Assembly (NCBI GenBank): GCA_030916665.1
Contig: JAUPWC010000387.1
Span: 1 to 7,396, forward strand
Source of the DNA: Verrucomicrobiota bacterium
GTDB lineage: Bacteria; Verrucomicrobiota; Verrucomicrobiia; Opitutales; Opitutaceae
DNA length: 7,396 nucleotides
Direction of reading: 5' to 3'
Shown: one piece after another, positions 1 to 5,956 of the stretch
Layout: the number at the start of each line of letters is the position of its first letter
How positions within the stretch are numbered: position 1 is the stretch's first letter
Notes under the pieces: model-generated
Databases searched by the model: none
What the model was told of the DNA's origin: nothing
Seen by the model: only the letters and a program-made list of their open reading frames with translations
Program-made: the position numbers and the translations under genes

Positions 1-633
1 GAAAATGCCTGCGGCCGGCCCAACATCGACGTGCTGCGCGGCCGTCTGGCCGTCGTGGACGGCGAGCCGGTCGAGTCCTGCCAGCTCGATTTTCCGGAGC
101 ACTTCACCGCCCAGGAAGCCGCGCTTTACGAGCAGCCCCTTGCCCTGCTGAAAAAGCGCGGCGGAGCCTGGCAGAATCCCCACGCCAATCCCGCCCTTCG
201 CCGCGCGCTCGCCCGCGTCTCGCGCTGGCTCGCCCTGCCCAGCGACGCCGACACGCCCGACTGGCGCTGGATCGAGGAGGAACTCCTGCCCGACGCCTCG
301 CTGCTGGTCGTCGCCCGCGACGACGATTTCACGCATGGCGTGCTTTCCTCTCCGGCGTTCGCGTTTTGGTGGGAACAACACCGCCGGCAGCCCGTGTTCG
401 CCGTGGAATCGTTTCCGTTCCCCTGGCCGCCCGCCACGCCGCTCAGCGCGCTGACGAAGCCGCAGGAGGAACACCGCCACGCCATCGCCCGTGCCATCCG
501 CGGCGGCAACTCTGCCGGACTCAACCACGCCGTCCTCACCGCCTACGGCTGGGCCGAGGATATCCAGCACGAGACCCTGCTGGAAAACCTTGCCGCGTTG
601 AACCGACTGCGCGCTTCGGACAAGAGCCGCTGA
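1..633 (+). CDS. C-terminal part of a class I / type IIG-like DNA methyltransferase (5' end outside window)
   Basis: The frame is open from base 1, so the gene starts upstream; 210 residues are visible before TGA at 631-633. The visible part resembles the target-recognition and C-terminal region of large MmeI/YeeA-like SAM-dependent DNA methyltransferases, which methylate adenine and often carry restriction activity in the same chain. Landmarks, counted from base 1: PNIDVLRG (7-14), QEAALYEQP (38-46), VVARDDDFTHGVLSS (103-117) followed by FWW, ESFPFPWPP (136-144), and the terminal AYGWAEDI...LLENLAALN (181-201). In this family the FPFPWPP and AYGW...ILxxLLxLN motifs sit at the extreme C-terminus, so the natural end is present. 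The catalytic NPPY and SAM-binding motifs, and any nuclease domain, would lie upstream and cannot be checked. The in-frame GTG at 31 is internal, because similarity begins before it. The stop codon lies inside a perfect 20-bp palindrome. It could be an orphan methyltransferase or part of a defence locus continuing to the left. Confidence 0.72.
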   Translation, partial: ENACGRPNIDVLRGRLAVVDGEPVESCQLDFPEHFTAQEAALYEQPLALLKKRGGAWQNPHANPALRRALARVSRWLALPSDADTPDWRWIEEELLPDASLLVVARDDDFTHGVLSSPAFAFWWEQHRRQPVFAVESFPFPWPPATPLSALTKPQEEHRHAIARAIRGGNSAGLNHAVLTAYGWAEDIQHETLLENLAALNRLRASDKSR

Positions 634-646
634 AGTGCTTCAGCGG
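627..646. repeat. Perfect 20-bp palindrome across the methyltransferase stop codon
   Basis: The arms CCGCTGAAG (627-635) and CTTCAGCGG (638-646) are exact reverse complements around a central TG. The methyltransferase stop codon TGA (631-633) is inside the left arm. There is no following T-run, so it is not a canonical intrinsic terminator. It could act as a weak terminator, protect the mRNA 3' end, or be a remnant of a palindromic repeat. Confidence 0.6.
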
Positions 647-698
647 AATGGAGTGAACCGCGGCCAAGGGGCCATCGTGTAGCGACTGCGTTTAGCCG

Positions 699-715
699 TG
701 GTGCCGGGGGCACCA
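699..715. repeat. Short perfect hairpin in the 634-923 gap
   Basis: TGGTGCC (699-705) and GGCACCA (709-715) form a 7-bp stem with a GGG loop. A weaker GGCC-AAGG-GGCC hairpin lies just before it at 662-673. Neither has a T-run on either strand. They sit between the + strand methyltransferase and the convergent fucosidase and may contribute to transcript ends. Confidence 0.5.
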
Positions 716-756
716 GCAGCCAAAACCTAAGCCGGAACGATTCAGTCGGATTGAGA

Positions 757-823
757 TGGAACCTGCGCTCCGCGCAGGTTTTCCGAGCGAGCATCGAACA
801 GCCCGCGCGGAGCGCGGGCTCCA
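757..823. repeat. Head-to-head pair of REP-like hairpin units (BIME-like)
   Basis: Unit 1 is TGGA then AACCTGCGC-TCC-GCGCAGGTT (760-780), a 9-bp perfect stem with a 3-nt loop. Unit 2 is the same design on the opposite strand: AGCCCGCGC-GGA-GCGCGGGCT (800-820) followed by CCA. Read on its own strand, unit 2 is TGGAGCCCGCGCTCCGCG against TGGAACCTGCGCTCCGCG in unit 1. The base differences fall in pairs that keep both stems intact. Two inverted units with a short spacer is the layout of bacterial interspersed mosaic elements built from REP sequences. A 19-bp exact match to unit 2 occurs at 6605-6623. Confidence 0.7.
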
Positions 824-840
824 CCTATCAATGGTTGCGA

Positions 841-902
841 TGTGGGAGCGAGCTTGCTCGCGACTCCGAGCGGAATCTGTGGCGAGCAAGCTCGCTCCCA
901 CA
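841..902. repeat. Inverted pair of GTGGGAGC-type REP units (Pseudomonas-like)
   Basis: Two 21-bp arms, 841-861 and 882-902, are perfect reverse complements separated by 20 bp. Each arm begins, on its own strand, with TGTGGGAGCGAGCTTG and is also self-complementary inside: GCGAGC-TT-GCTCGC at 848-861 and GCGAGC-AA-GCTCGC at 882-895. So each arm can fold alone, or both together as one long stem. The core GTGGGAGCGAGCTTGCTCGC closely matches a REP motif I know from many Pseudomonas genomes, where such units are moved by RAYT transposases. It lies 21 bp beyond the fucosidase stop and could serve as its transcript end. The pattern is certain; the kinship to Pseudomonas REPs is from memory. Confidence 0.75.
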
Positions 903-923
903 ATTTCGTCTGAATGGATCCGG

Positions 924-2393
924 CTACGGCTTCACCGTCGCCCCCGGGAGCTTGAGCACATGCGCGTATCGGCTCGGCACCCCGTCGGGGCCGAGGTCTG
1001 GCAGCATGACGACCAGCGCTCCGTTGCGACGCTCAACTTTCAGTTCACCGGGCACGCCGAGCATCGTCACGCTCGCATCGACGGGCAGGTCCACGTCGTG
1101 CAACGTGAGCGTCCGGCCCGGCCAGCCGGTGGTGATCGCGTAGAGCGCGTCGGGTTTCCGGGTGTAGAAAACCTGCTTCACCGCCCGGCCGTCGCGCGGC
1201 TGCTGGCCGACCTGTTCGAGCAGTTCGTAGCGCACCTGGTAGTCGCCGTAGGCCTGGTCGGGGCGTTTGCCCTCCGTCCACTGGGCGGCGCGTGCGGCGG
1301 GGCGGGTGCCGTGGATGGCCTCGCCGTTCACCCGCAGCCAGTCGCCGATCTCCAGCAGGCGCTGCTCCATGAGCGGCGGGATGGTACCGTCGGCTGCGGG
1401 TCCGATGTCGAGCAGCAGGTTGCCGCCGCGGCTCACGGTGTCAGCCAGCAGGAGAATCAGCTCGCGCGCGCTGCGGTAGTCCTCCGCGCGCTCGGCGCGG
1501 TTGAGTCCGTAGGAGTGGCCCATGCCGCGGCTCTCCTCCCACGGGTGCGAGCCGTCGGCGAGGCCGGCGGCGTATTCGGTGGTCCAGTAGCCGCCGTGCT
1601 TATGGCGCGTCTCCTTGCCCCAGCGGTCATTGACCACGACCTCGTCGCGCACGGGGGACTCGTTGAACAGCCACGCGAGCAGCTCCTCGCTGCGCCACTC
1701 GGCGGAGGGCAGGTCCCACTCGCCGTCGTTGAAAATGAGCGAGGGCCGGTAGCGGGTGACGACGTCCTTGAACTGCGGGATCATGTGCTCGTCCACGAAG
1801 CGGCGCCGGTCGGACAGCCAGAGCGGGTTGAACCACTCGTAGTAGGAGAAATAGATGCCAAAGGTCAGGCCGCGCGCGCGGGTCGCGTCGGCGAGATCGC
1901 CGAGCAGGTCGCGCTTCGGACCGGTCTCGACGGCGTTCCACGGGCGGCCCCAGGTGCGGCTCGCGTCGGCGCTCGGCCAGAGGGCGAAGCCGTCGTGGTG
2001 CTTCGAGGTGAGCACGACGTATTTCGCCCCGGAGCGGGCGAAGACGTCCGCCCACTGCTCGGGCTTGAACAGCTCCGCCCGGAACTGCGGCGCAAAGTCC
2101 CGGTAATCGAAACCCGCGCCAAAAGTCGCCTCATGGTAGGGCCGCCACGCCGCCTTCTTCGGGTCCTTGCTCAGCACGCACTGCCAATACCACTCGGCAT
2201 ACTGCCCCACCGGCGCCCACGCCGGCACCGAATACACGCCCCAATGGATGAAGATGCCGAATTTCGCGTCGTTGAACCACGCCGGCGTCGGCCGGCGGTC
2301 GAGGGATTCCCAGCGGGGCTCATAAGGCGCGGCCGGAGCACAGACACCACCGACCAGCAGCACCGACAGGACAGCAAGGGTTTTAAGTTTCAT
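924..2393 (-). CDS. Secreted GH29 alpha-L-fucosidase
   Basis: Retaining exo-glycosidase that releases alpha-linked L-fucose from glycans, probably exported to the periplasm. The 489-residue protein has a Sec signal peptide (MKLKT, then a hydrophobic stretch to about residue 17, likely cut after APA near 21-22; the Cys at 18 is not in a good lipobox). Family landmarks: WFNDAKFGIFIHWGVYSVPAW (39-59), VGQYAEWYW (62-70), LTSKHHDGFALWPS (128-141), the nucleophile motif LIFNDGEW with Asp223, SPVRDEVVVNDRWG (246-259), Trp285-Glu286-Glu287 as the likely acid/base region, YGLNRAE (295-301) and GGNLLLDIGPAADGTIP (323-339). The order and spacing match human FUCA1-type enzymes; Asp223 and Glu286/287 are assigned by alignment from memory. 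A beta-sandwich-like tail follows from about 370. Length is normal and uninterrupted. No clear Shine-Dalgarno precedes ATG at 2393, but the signal peptide supports this start. The promoter must lie beyond an 84-bp repeat or in the short gap before it. Confidence 0.96.
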   Translation of the reverse strand: MKLKTLAVLSVLLVGGVCAPAAPYEPRWESLDRRPTPAWFNDAKFGIFIHWGVYSVPAWAPVGQYAEWYWQCVLSKDPKKAAWRPYHEATFGAGFDYRDFAPQFRAELFKPEQWADVFARSGAKYVVLTSKHHDGFALWPSADASRTWGRPWNAVETGPKRDLLGDLADATRARGLTFGIYFSYYEWFNPLWLSDRRRFVDEHMIPQFKDVVTRYRPSLIFNDGEWDLPSAEWRSEELLAWLFNESPVRDEVVVNDRWGKETRHKHGGYWTTEYAAGLADGSHPWEESRGMGHSYGLNRAERAEDYRSARELILLLADTVSRGGNLLLDIGPAADGTIPPLMEQRLLEIGDWLRVNGEAIHGTRPAARAAQWTEGKRPDQAYGDYQVRYELLEQVGQQPRDGRAVKQVFYTRKPDALYAITTGWPGRTLTLHDVDLPVDASVTMLGVPGELKVERRNGALVVMLPDLGPDGVPSRYAHVLKLPGATVKP

Positions 2394-2413
2394 GGGGCAA
2401 GGGCAGCATGCCA

Positions 2414-2462
2414 GCTCCGGCGGTTTCGCTCAAGTCCCCAAAACACCGGACACGGCCGGAGC
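2414..2462. repeat. 8-bp inverted repeat in the fucosidase leader
   Basis: GCTCCGGC (2414-2421) and GCCGGAGC (2455-2462) are perfect reverse complements 33 bp apart, 21-69 bases upstream of the fucosidase ATG. They could be the two halves of an operator, an mRNA hairpin, or chance in GC-rich DNA. No known binding-site consensus is recognised. Confidence 0.35.
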
Positions 2463-2465
2463 CGA

Positions 2466-2549
2466 GTAGCCGCGCTGGAGCAAAGCGACAGCGTGGTCGT
2501 TCCCGGGCCACGCTTTCATCCCGCCAAGCCGGGATTCAAGCGCAGCTAC
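2466..2549. repeat. 84-bp palindromic repeat, copy A
   Basis: Runs from GTAGCCGCGCT to AGCGCAGCTAC, whose ends pair with one mismatch as an outer stem. Inside are AGCGTGG (2490-2496) / CCACGCT (2508-2514) and ATCCCG (2518-2523) / CGGGAT (2530-2535). A fourth short stem, CGCT...AGCG, is possible near the left end. It is exactly the same length as copy B at 5777-5860, with 66 of 84 positions identical by my count. It fills most of the gap between the OPT stop and the fucosidase start. The GTAG head on both strands is like that of REP/BIME elements. Confidence 0.85.
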
Positions 2550-2567
2550 TTCCCGTCCCGCTCCGCC

Positions 2568-4412
2568 TCAACCCGCGATCACCCCGGACACGATCAGGAA
2601 CGCGATCAGGATGCCCATGAGGCTCTCGCCGGCGATGAGGCCCGAGGCCACGGGCACGACGGTCTGGTCCGCGAGCACCGGCCACTTGCGGCGGATCCAC
2701 TCCGCCACGGCTGCGCCGAGGAACATCGCGATGCAGTTGCTGCCCGGGATCACCATGGCGATGCCGAGGCCCGAGGCCGACGGCAGCACCGGCCGGAGTT
2801 TGCGCGGGGCGAACTTCTCAAACAGCGAAAGCGCCACGCCGAGAATGAGCCCGACCACGATGGCGGCCTTGGAAGACGGATGCAGCGCGGCGATGCCGCC
2901 CGAGAACGCCTGCGAGACGCCGGCCCACACGACGCAAGACGGCGCAGGCCAGGCTTCGCCGCCGAGCACGCTGGGATCGGGCAAAATGATGTTGAACGCC
3001 GGCACCACGATCGCCGCCCCGGCCACGACGCCGAAGAGCTGCGCGTAGAGCTGGTGCCGCGGCTTGGCACCGAGCAGCCAGCCGGTTTTGAGCGTGGTGA
3101 GCAGGTCCGCCGCATGCAGGCCGACGCCGCCCGTGACATTGGCCGACATGATGTTTCCCGCCACGTTGCCCGGGGTGATGATGCCGTAGATCATCTGCGT
3201 GACCGGACCGAGCGCCTTGGTCGGGGTGACATCGGTCTCGCCGGTCACGCGCGAGGCCACGAACCCCATCACGACCGCCAGCGGCACGGCGACCAATCCG
3301 GCCCAGAACGGGATCTGAAACAGCCACACCATCAGCACGGTGACCACCGGCGCGAGCACCACGAAGCCGACGGGGAACCACCACTCCGGACACTCGACCG
3401 CCTCGATGCCGGTCTCGGTGGTCTGCGCTTTTTTGCCGCCGAAGATCCGGCCCAAGCCCGAGAACGACCGGGCGATGCTCTTGTAATCCAGCGCGAACGA
3501 CGTGAGGCCGGACGCCACGAGGATCGCCGCGCCGGGCCAGAGCGTCCACGCGACAATGGCCTTGTAGCTGACGGTGGTCACAATGCCCTGCGCCACGAGC
3601 GCCGGAGCCAGCACCGCGTAGGTCAGGATGCCGCCGAGCAACAGCGACCAGCCGGTGCGAAAACTCATGAGTGCGCCGCCACCGAGCAGCACGACCTCGG
3701 CCTTCAGCGAAAGCGTCCACTGCGCGAGCGTGTGCCCGGCCAGGCTCACCGGCAGCCCGAAGGTTCCGGGAATCCAGTGCCACGCGTCGCGCAGCCACGT
3801 CAGCACCGCCGCGACGCCCGCGGAACCGGCGAGCCACGCGGCCTTGCCCGAACCGCCGCCGGACGCCGCGTCGTGGATCGAGCGGATCGTCTCCGCCGTA
3901 GCCGTGCCCGTCGGGAAGGCGAGGCCCTCGTGATTGATGAGCTGGCGCTTGATCGGGATGGCGGCAAACACGCCGAGCGCCGCGATGACAGCGAACCACA
4001 CGATCATCAGCGACGAATCGGGCCGCACCGTCGTGATCATGAACAGCGCGCCGAACGCCGCCATGTTGCCGCCGCCGGTCATGAAGCCCGCGCCCGAGGC
4101 GACCGTGGTCAGGGCGTTGTTCTCGAGCACGCCGAGGGGCTTTTTCACGATCCGCAGCGCCTGCAAAAACTGAAACGACCCGAAGGCCAGGATGCACGCC
4201 GTGAGCGTCACGCCGAGGCTCCAGCCCGTCTTGAAGAAGACGTAGATGTTGGAGAGGCACATCGTCGCACCGATGAGCATGCCGACGACCACCGCGCGCA
4301 CGGTGAGGTTGGCCTCGTTCGGCCGGTAGATGTTCTTCAGCCAGTCGGCCTCGCGCTCATGGGCAGGAACAGTCGGGTTGGGCGTGGAAGACGGTGCTGG
4401 AGCGGCGGACAT
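2568..4412 (-). CDS. OPT-family oligopeptide/metal-chelate transporter
   Basis: Inner-membrane protein of 614 residues in the OPT superfamily (oligopeptide / YSL-like), which import peptides or metal-chelator complexes, usually with protons. The substrate cannot be told from sequence. It is almost entirely hydrophobic helices after a 35-residue hydrophilic N-terminus rich in Ala, Pro and Ser. Family landmarks: LSNIYVFFKTGWSLG (53-67), LENNALTTVASGAGFMTGGG (96-115), NHEGLAFPTGTATAETIRS (160-178), TGETDVTPTKALGPVTQMIY (390-409), GNVAGNIMSANVTGGV (415-430), LLGAKPRHQ (446-454) and VASGLIAGESLMGI (588-601). A charged loop at about 308-345 (YKSIARSF...GGKKAQTTE) splits the protein into two halves. 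Length is typical of prokaryotic members. ATG at 4412 lacks a strong Shine-Dalgarno; the next in-frame Met is at 45, inside the first helix, so the upstream start is preferred. The fucosidase follows after 174 bp containing repeat copy A. Confidence 0.93.
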   Translation of the reverse strand: MSAAPAPSSTPNPTVPAHEREADWLKNIYRPNEANLTVRAVVVGMLIGATMCLSNIYVFFKTGWSLGVTLTACILAFGSFQFLQALRIVKKPLGVLENNALTTVASGAGFMTGGGNMAAFGALFMITTVRPDSSLMIVWFAVIAALGVFAAIPIKRQLINHEGLAFPTGTATAETIRSIHDAASGGGSGKAAWLAGSAGVAAVLTWLRDAWHWIPGTFGLPVSLAGHTLAQWTLSLKAEVVLLGGGALMSFRTGWSLLLGGILTYAVLAPALVAQGIVTTVSYKAIVAWTLWPGAAILVASGLTSFALDYKSIARSFSGLGRIFGGKKAQTTETGIEAVECPEWWFPVGFVVLAPVVTVLMVWLFQIPFWAGLVAVPLAVVMGFVASRVTGETDVTPTKALGPVTQMIYGIITPGNVAGNIMSANVTGGVGLHAADLLTTLKTGWLLGAKPRHQLYAQLFGVVAGAAIVVPAFNIILPDPSVLGGEAWPAPSCVVWAGVSQAFSGGIAALHPSSKAAIVVGLILGVALSLFEKFAPRKLRPVLPSASGLGIAMVIPGSNCIAMFLGAAVAEWIRRKWPVLADQTVVPVASGLIAGESLMGILIAFLIVSGVIAG

Positions 4413-4589
4413 GCGGCGGAGTGGGCTGGTGAGAAAACGAGAGCCCCAGTGTTATGACACAGCCTCGCCGCGAACAAGCATTAGATGCTTAGCCGCCAAA
4501 GAACCGGCGTTTCCGTGGCTCGATTGTAGCGCGGAGTCTCCGAATCCTGTCTGCTTTTGGCGCACACGGCGCCGCAATGGGACTGCCCG

Positions 4590-4853
4590 TTACTTTTTCC
4601 GAAACCCACGAAAAGCCAAAAACAACATACCAAATGAAGTCCCAGCCCATGCAGCAATCGAAAGCCAGAATAGAACCGGGTCTGCGTGGCGATCAAAACC
4701 GCCGAGATGTCGATGACCATACAGCCAGCCGCGATCAATATCATAGGCGGTCTTCAAACCGAGTAGAAGTCCCAAGCCCGCGAGTCCTACTCGAACCGCG
4801 ATATCCAAATACGGCGGCGCCTTTTTTCGCGAGGGCTTTGAAAGGCGAGGCAT
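4590..4853 (-). CDS. Small two-helix membrane protein, unknown function
   Basis: An 87-residue reading frame from ATG at 4853 to TAA at 4592-4590. It has a basic N-terminus (PRLSKPSRKK), a hydrophobic segment at about 17-36 (DIAVRVGLAGLGLLLGL), a hydrophilic middle rich in His, Asp and Gly (YDIDRGWLYGHRHLGGFDRHAD), a second hydrophobic segment at about 59-80 and a basic tail (FRGFRKK). This basic-helix-loop-helix-basic layout supports a real inner-membrane protein. I recognise no family. A TTG start 21 bases upstream is possible but lies inside a hairpin, so ATG is preferred; neither has a good Shine-Dalgarno. It starts 49 bp after the DTW gene stop and could be its operon partner. The stretch is visibly less GC-rich than its neighbours. 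A competing 87-residue frame in the same stretch looks less protein-like. Confidence 0.62.
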   Translation of the reverse strand: MPRLSKPSRKKAPPYLDIAVRVGLAGLGLLLGLKTAYDIDRGWLYGHRHLGGFDRHADPVLFWLSIAAWAGTSFGMLFLAFRGFRKK

Positions 4854-4865
4854 TGATAGGCCGCG

Positions 4866-4886
4866 AAAGCGCAACAGCGCTTTTTT
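4866..4886. terminator. Hairpin with T-run between the DTW and small-protein genes
   Basis: AAAGCGC (4866-4872), loop AACA, GCGCTTT (4877-4883), running into TTTTTT (4881-4886) on the + strand. On the minus strand, where the flanking genes are read, the same stem is followed only by TTTC, so it would be a weak or partial terminator 20 bases after the DTW stop. It has a better T-run for + strand transcripts, although no + strand gene precedes it. Confidence 0.4.
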
Positions 4887-4902
4887 CTGGTCTCACTTTT
4901 GC

Positions 4903-5571
4903 TCAAAGAAGCGGACGTCGTCGGTGCAGCTCTGCGAGCAGATCGGGAAAGGCTTCACGAATCGGCGAGCTGGCGAGAAACTCCTCCGCCTGCACCAAGG
5001 CGCCGCGCGTGCGCAGGCCGGCATAGACGTGGAGCTCGAACTGGAGCCGCAGCTGGCGCTCGGCTTCGGTGAGACCGAGGGCGGCGAGCAGGATCAAGAG
5101 CGACTCGGCGGTGGCGTATTTGCCGGTCTGTTCCTGGCGGCGCAGGCTGCTGCGGCTCGCGCCCTGATCGGGCAAACAGACCAGCCTCCCCCACCCGGCC
5201 ACATGCGTCGCCATGCGCGCCGCCTCGCTCCAGCTGCCGTCGAGCAGCAGGATCTGCACGCCCGCCGGATCGGTGTTGGCCGGCACGGCCTCGCCGCGCG
5301 GATGCAGAATCCACAGCTCGCGCTCCGGGTGCGCGACCGTCGCGCTTTCGGGCGGGGTCTCCGGCACATAGCGGTGCGAGCGCGAACCGGCCATCACCCG
5401 GTTCACCAGCCGCCCGGTGCTAGTGGGCCGCCAGAACTCGCGCTCGTGGATGAGCACATCCGCCTGCAACGGACACGCGATGCTGGCGTGCGCCGCACAG
5501 ATGCACCAGCGGGGCACAAACCGGCACCGCTCGCACCGCGGGGTCTGGTTCATCACGACTCGTCTCGCCAT
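4903..5571 (-). CDS. DTW-domain tRNA-uridine aminocarboxypropyltransferase
   Basis: Cytoplasmic enzyme of the TapT/DTWD family, which transfers the 3-amino-3-carboxypropyl group of SAM to uridine in tRNA (acp3U; position 47 in E. coli). The 222-residue protein opens with the family cysteine cluster C13-x2-C16...C23-x-C25. HERE (42-45) stands where HPRE is usual, then RPTSTGRL (48-55). The signature region is LLLDGSW (108-114), where the family's D-x-T-W has Ser for Thr. SLRR (142-145) and TGKYATAESLLILLAALG (149-166) are the C-terminal helix region typical of the family. Start choice: ATG at 5571 is preceded by GGCGGC; a second ATG at 5553 leaves only six residues before the first Cys and is also possible. 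The frame stays open to GTG at 5646, but that extension is Pro/Arg-rich and unlike the family. Stop TGA is at 4905-4903. Confidence 0.88.
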   Translation of the reverse strand: MARRVVMNQTPRCERCRFVPRWCICAAHASIACPLQADVLIHEREFWRPTSTGRLVNRVMAGSRSHRYVPETPPESATVAHPERELWILHPRGEAVPANTDPAGVQILLLDGSWSEAARMATHVAGWGRLVCLPDQGASRSSLRRQEQTGKYATAESLLILLAALGLTEAERQLRLQFELHVYAGLRTRGALVQAEEFLASSPIREAFPDLLAELHRRRPLL

Positions 5572-5645
5572 GCCGCCAGCAGGCCGGCCCGGCCGCGGCG
5601 GGTCAACCTTCGTCCGAATGCGGAAAACCAACGGAAGCCCAAGCA

Positions 5646-5665
5646 CCGGGGCGAGGGCGCCCCGG
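5646..5665. repeat. Strong 8-bp hairpin upstream of the DTW gene
   Basis: CCGGGGCG (5646-5653), loop AGGG, CGCCCCGG (5658-5665). It lies 75 bases upstream of the DTW ATG, with no T-run on either side. If transcribed it would be a very stable leader structure, but it may simply reflect GC-rich intergenic DNA. Apart from this I see nothing defined between 5572 and 5776. Confidence 0.45.
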
Positions 5666-5776
5666 CTCCAGTTCGACCCAAACCGAAGCGAGGGCCGGTG
5701 GATTCGGGTGCCTTGCCGGGCCGCTCGGAGATCGGCCCCTACCCCATGACGCCCGCAGAGCGTTTGAAATCATTCA

Positions 5777-5860
5777 GTAGCCGCGTTGGAGCACAGTGAC
5801 AATGTGGTCGCCATCGGACCACGCTTTCGTCCCGCGGACGCGGGACTCATGCGCGGCTAC
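5777..5860. repeat. 84-bp palindromic repeat, copy B
   Basis: Same length and ends as copy A. GTAGCCGCG (5777-5785) pairs perfectly with CGCGGCTAC (5852-5860). The middle hairpin is GTGGTC...GACCAC, and the next is GTCCCGCG-GA-CGCGGGAC (5829-5846). Compared with copy A, the outer stem loses its mismatch and the second hairpin changes A-T to G-C and grows from 6 to 8 bp, so changes occur in pairs that keep the fold. The sequence between paired arms varies more. Confidence 0.85.
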
Positions 5861-5867
5861 ACCCGTA

Positions 5868-5890
5868 AGAAAAGCCGGCGATTAGCCGGC
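5868..5890 (-). terminator. Terminator-like hairpin, minus strand
   Basis: Read on the minus strand: GCCGGC, loop TAATC, GCCGGC, then TTTTCT (stem 5885-5890 / 5874-5879, T-run 5873-5868). This is the form of an intrinsic terminator for leftward transcription, which would stop readthrough toward the DTW gene. GCCGGC is self-complementary, so the match is partly built in. No minus-strand gene ends directly before it. Confidence 0.4.
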
Positions 5891-5913
5891 CCCCGAAACC
5901 CACTGGCGGAGAC

Positions 5914-5956
5914 GATCCGTCGAAGCCGGATCCCGTAGATTCGCCCTTGGCGAATC
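5914..5956. repeat. Two consecutive hairpins upstream of the secreted-protein gene
   Basis: GATCCG (5914-5919) / CGGATC (5927-5932) with a 7-nt loop, then GATTCGCC (5938-5945) / GGCGAATC (5949-5956) with a CTT loop. The second is preceded by GTA and sits 79 bases before the ATG at 6035. With the hairpin at 5874-5890 and repeat copy B they make an almost unbroken run of stems. This could be a structured 5' leader or further REP-like units. Confidence 0.5.

Noticed and set aside
2466..2549. The cloverleaf-like fold of the 84-bp repeat as a tRNA
   Set aside because: There is no tRNA T-loop sequence, no anticodon arm of the right size and no CCA end. A T-arm-like GGTTCAATCC at 7073-7082 likewise lacks a pairing stem and the other arms.
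756..4457. A 1233-residue open frame on the + strand
   Set aside because: It is antisense to the fucosidase and the OPT transporter, both of which have strong family motifs. Its protein is a His/Arg/Gly/Asp/Glu-rich string with no domains, which is typical of a shadow frame in GC-rich DNA.
4413..4500. A minus-strand promoter for the OPT gene (TTGTTC ... CATAAC)
   Set aside because: The boxes match the consensus only partly and the spacing (about 15 bp) is short, so it is too weak to annotate.
4481..4744. An 87-residue minus-strand frame overlapping the small membrane protein
   Set aside because: It has a hydrophobic N-terminal half but an irregular Cys- and Ser-rich remainder. The frame 4590-4853 shows a better-formed two-helix topology.
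4924..5799. A 291-residue + strand frame opposite the DTW gene
   Set aside because: Shadow of the DTW gene: Arg/Gly/Ala-rich, no recognisable domain, and it ends inside repeat copy B.
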